From JOPF136 sp035541255 (GTDB lineage Bacteria > Acidobacteriota > Terriglobia > Acidiferrales > UBA7541): a DNA stretch of 17,574 nucleotides. Position 1 is the stretch's first letter. Every line of letters begins with the position of its first letter. The position numbers and the translations under genes are program-made. The notes below the pieces were generated by a model, which was given only the letters and a program-made list of their open reading frames with translations, ran no database searches and was not told the origin of the DNA. Positions 15,171 through 17,574 of the stretch are shown here, in pieces. The stretch lies in the NCBI GenBank assembly GCA_035541255.1, contig DATKNR010000140.1, forward strand, positions 1 to 17,574, in the 5' to 3' direction.

Positions 15171-15872
15171 ATGATTCCGCTGAAGGACAGAAACCCGAGT
15201 TTTACGACGCCCGTGGTCAACGTGGCGCTGATCGTGGCGAATACGGCCGCGTTCCTCTATGAACTGACGCTGCCGACCCGCGCCGAGCAGGCCTTCTTTA
15301 TGATGCATGCGCTGGTGCCGGCCCGCGTGGAGTATCTGCTGACGGGCCCGCACGTCCATCTCCAGGCGGCCGCGCTTCCGTTCCTGACGAGCATGTTTCT
15401 GCACGGTGGCTGGCTGCACCTCATCGGGAACATGTGGTTCCTCTGGGTGTTCGGCGACAACGTGGAGGACAGGCTGGGACACTTCAGCTACCTGTGCTTC
15501 TACCTGTTTTGCGGATTCGGGTCGGGCCTGGCGCACGTCCTAATGAACCTGGGATCGAACGTCCCGTCGCTGGGAGCCAGCGGGGCCATTAGCGGAGTGC
15601 TGGGGGCATACATTGTGCTGTATCCGCGGGCCCGCGTGCTGACGCTCATTCCCCTGATTGTGTTCTGGTTTACGGTGGAAATGCCCGCCTTCCTCCTGCT
15701 CGGGTACTGGTTCCTCATTCAATTTTTCGCCGGCATCAGCTCGGCCGGAAATACGGCCGGCGGCGGCGTGGCCTACTGGGCGCACATCGGGGGATTCGTG
15801 ATTGGCGTGGCCATGATCAAGATCTGGCCGGCTCGGCCCCAACGGCCTCGGTATTACTCGGCAGCGTATTAG
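15171..15872 (+). CDS. Rhomboid-family intramembrane serine protease
   Basis: Rhomboids cleave transmembrane substrates within the inner membrane using a Ser-His dyad. The 233-residue protein has about six hydrophobic segments (roughly 15-31, 66-95, 103-127, 134-151, 157-190 and 200-219). It carries all expected motifs: HGGWLHLIGNMWF (78-90, with oxyanion Asn87), GASGAISG (135-142, nucleophile Ser137) and AHIGGFVIG (204-212, His205). It should therefore be active. The short cytoplasmic tail ends PQRPRYYSAAY. The ATG at 15171 is preceded by no strong Shine-Dalgarno sequence, and an N-terminus starting MIPLKDRNPS is common for this subgroup. It likely follows the PfkB gene in one transcript and converges with bshC, with 20 bases between stops. 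Substrates are unknown. Confidence 0.94.
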   Translation: MIPLKDRNPSFTTPVVNVALIVANTAAFLYELTLPTRAEQAFFMMHALVPARVEYLLTGPHVHLQAAALPFLTSMFLHGGWLHLIGNMWFLWVFGDNVEDRLGHFSYLCFYLFCGFGSGLAHVLMNLGSNVPSLGASGAISGVLGAYIVLYPRARVLTLIPLIVFWFTVEMPAFLLLGYWFLIQFFAGISSAGNTAGGGVAYWAHIGGFVIGVAMIKIWPARPQRPRYYSAAY

Positions 15873-15892
15873 GTGACAGCGGCGAATCGAGC

Positions 15893-17524
15893 CTACAAGT
15901 AAACCAGGTGGTGGCAGTTCGGGGACGGGTCGGAGAAGGCGTTCGCGCGTTCGGCGAGCGCATCCAGAATTTCCAGCCCATGACGAGCGAGGATGGGAAG
16001 GGCGCACACGGTGCGCTCCTGCAGCTCGTGGTGCGGGGCGAGCGCCTCGCACAGGATGCGCTCGTGGCGGTCCAGCAGCTCCACACGGCGGTCGGCGGCG
16101 CGGCCAGCGCGCGTACGAAGTTTTTCGAGTTGGTAGAGGATCTTGCTTTCCGATACGTCCAGTGCGCCGGAAAGCGTGGGATCGAGTTTGCGAAGAGGTT
16201 TGCGGATGCGGGTCAGGTAGCGGCGAAGATTGCGCTCACCGAGCGTCATCTGGCGGGAAAGTGCCCGGGGAACGGATTCGCGCTCCAGACGCCGGCGCAG
16301 GTGCTGGCGGCCGCGCAGCACGTCGCGGAGGGAGAGGCCGTACTTGCGCAGGAGGCGGACGACGTGGGGCTCCAGGAGAGTGAATCCCGAGCGCGGCAGC
16401 ACGGCCGGCATGCGGCCGAGCAGTCGGCGATAGACCACTTCCGATTGCGCGAAGTAAGCCAGCTCCGCCGGGCCGACGATGCACGCCGCGGTGGGCAGCA
16501 GCGTGTCCTGCACCACGGGACGCAGCAGCGCGCTCGGAGAGAGGTCGCTCGGGGCGCGCGCCGAGAGCGCGAGCAGGTCGTCCAGCGAAAATGTGCGTCC
16601 CCCCGCCTGGAACGATGAATTCCGCGTGCGCAGCGGAATCCGCCGGCCCTCCAGTTTGACGAACAGGAGCGTGGCGGTTTCGGCCACCTTCACCTGGGCG
16701 TGAAACCCGGCATGCTCCAGCTCCTTCCCACGGCGGACGAGGGCGGAAATGAGCGCGGAATTTTCGCGCAAAGCGTTCTGCATCACGGGCGCGGCGAGTG
16801 CGGCGACGGCTGGGTCGTGGGGATCGAGCAGGATGAGCCCGCGGCCGGCGAACAGGCGCGCGAGCAATTTGCCGAACGCGGAGGCGTAAGTGTCCCCCGG
16901 AGTGTACGCGGCGCGAAGGGCCGAGAGGATTGCCTCCGCGGAGGGGCCGTCGATACCAGCGCTGGCCGCATCGAGCGCGGCTTCAACGGCTGGACCCAGT
17001 GGAATTTCTCCGACTGGCCGGCCGAGGTCATCCTCGGAGTGGGAAAGTTCGATGCGCTCCAGCCCGGCGCGCCCGGGCCAGTCTGCGTGGTCCACTTCGG
17101 CGAGGTCGTGATCCTCGCTGGCGATCCAGAATACTGGGACGGCGTCAATCCCGTGCGCGGTCAGGTCGGCCGCCGCGCGAATTGCGGTGAGCGCTTTGTA
17201 GAGCGTGTAGGCCGGCCCGGAAAAAAGGCCCGTCTGCTGTCCGGTGACCACGGCTACGGCGCCTGCCGAGAGCCGATCGAGATTTCGTGAGGCCGATGCG
17301 TCGCTGCCGAGTCGCTGGTTGAGCGGGCGCAAGGCGGCGACGAGCGCGTCGCGGGCCACTGTTCCCTTCCCTGACTCGGCAGCCGCCGCGCGCGCCCCCT
17401 CCAGCGTCGGCGGATGATGGAAGTAGGATCCGACCCGGCCGAAATCATCGAAATAGGAAGTGGCCAGACGGCTCAGGTGGGGAACGTCCCGGGGCGCGAG
17501 ACACTCGAAGCGCATCGCGAGCAT
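15893..17524 (-). CDS. bshC: Bacillithiol biosynthesis cysteine-adding enzyme BshC
   Basis: BshC is assigned to the last step of bacillithiol synthesis, adding cysteine to glucosaminyl-malate. Numbering from an ATG at 17557 (554 residues), visible blocks are VVTGQQTGLFSGPAYTLYKA (103-122), the nucleotide-fold segment PVFWIASEDHDLAEVDHADW (141-160), a middle HAQVKVAE, PTAACIVGPAELAYF, and a long Arg-rich coiled coil in the last third. It ends CHHLVYL, comparable with HQVVKL in Bacillus subtilis. The protein is full length. I prefer the start at 17524 (GGTGG four bases upstream) or 17515 (MRFECLAPRD), because the residues before it look unlike the family. The 17557 ATG remains possible. No bshA or bshB is nearby. 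It converges with the rhomboid gene. Confidence 0.93.
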   Translation of the reverse strand: MLAMRFECLAPRDVPHLSRLATSYFDDFGRVGSYFHHPPTLEGARAAAAESGKGTVARDALVAALRPLNQRLGSDASASRNLDRLSAGAVAVVTGQQTGLFSGPAYTLYKALTAIRAAADLTAHGIDAVPVFWIASEDHDLAEVDHADWPGRAGLERIELSHSEDDLGRPVGEIPLGPAVEAALDAASAGIDGPSAEAILSALRAAYTPGDTYASAFGKLLARLFAGRGLILLDPHDPAVAALAAPVMQNALRENSALISALVRRGKELEHAGFHAQVKVAETATLLFVKLEGRRIPLRTRNSSFQAGGRTFSLDDLLALSARAPSDLSPSALLRPVVQDTLLPTAACIVGPAELAYFAQSEVVYRRLLGRMPAVLPRSGFTLLEPHVVRLLRKYGLSLRDVLRGRQHLRRRLERESVPRALSRQMTLGERNLRRYLTRIRKPLRKLDPTLSGALDVSESKILYQLEKLRTRAGRAADRRVELLDRHERILCEALAPHHELQERTVCALPILARHGLEILDALAERANAFSDPSPNCHHLVYL

Positions 17525-17574
17525 GGTACCACCGGGCGCAGCGGTAAGGGACGGCATGACGGAGATTCGATTCC

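Noticed and set aside
1..17574. CRISPR arrays, insertion sequences, prophage, toxin-antitoxin or defence genes
   Set aside because: No regularly spaced repeats, transposase motifs, terminal repeats or recognisable defence proteins were seen. All large frames are accounted for by housekeeping or metabolic families.

Overview
The window is a GC-rich, densely coded bacterial chromosome segment. It holds eleven intact protein genes, a gene fragment at the left edge, and no RNA genes, mobile elements or CRISPR arrays that I can see. Four traits together suggest an Acidobacteriota-like organism: a fused LptF-LptG permease, a BshC-type bacillithiol enzyme, a recO-glyQ-glyS-ppdK run, and dispersed hairpin repeats in front of genes. 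This is inference from gene content; no 16S rRNA is present. LptF/G implies an outer membrane with LPS.

Layout. Positions 1-59 (minus) are the first codons of a gene leaving the window, with a candidate promoter at 113-142. A type I-beta DAHP synthase (262-1290, plus) and a YVTN-type beta-propeller protein (1349-2503, plus) follow, each preceded by a hairpin repeat. A GH57 alpha-glucan-active enzyme (2525-4693, minus) converges on them and is divergent from a single-chain LptF-LptG permease (4775-7123, plus). A 32-bp inverted repeat lies between lptFG and the convergent pyruvate phosphate dikinase gene (7270-9960, minus).

Upstream of ppdK on the same strand is the tightly overlapping recO-glyQ-glyS unit (13969 down to 10216), with two 4-base ATGA stop/start overlaps. 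The 255-bp glyS-ppdK gap holds a -10-like box next to a perfect 16-bp palindrome, so ppdK probably has its own controlled promoter. Divergent from recO are a PfkB-family sugar kinase (14181-15140) and a rhomboid protease (15171-15872), both plus. They converge with bshC (15893 to about 17524, minus).

Functionally this is core biosynthesis and housekeeping: aromatic amino acid entry (DAHP synthase), PEP/pyruvate interconversion (PPDK, which can also supply PEP to DAHP synthase), alpha-glucan and sugar metabolism (GH57, PfkB kinase), glycine charging, recombination repair, LPS export, membrane proteolysis and low-molecular-weight thiol synthesis. I found no convincing undescribed multi-gene system. 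The best second-look items are the lptF-lptG fusion, the ppdK operator-like palindrome, the nested gene-proximal hairpin repeats, the convergent-gene palindrome and the RecO lacking a zinc ribbon.
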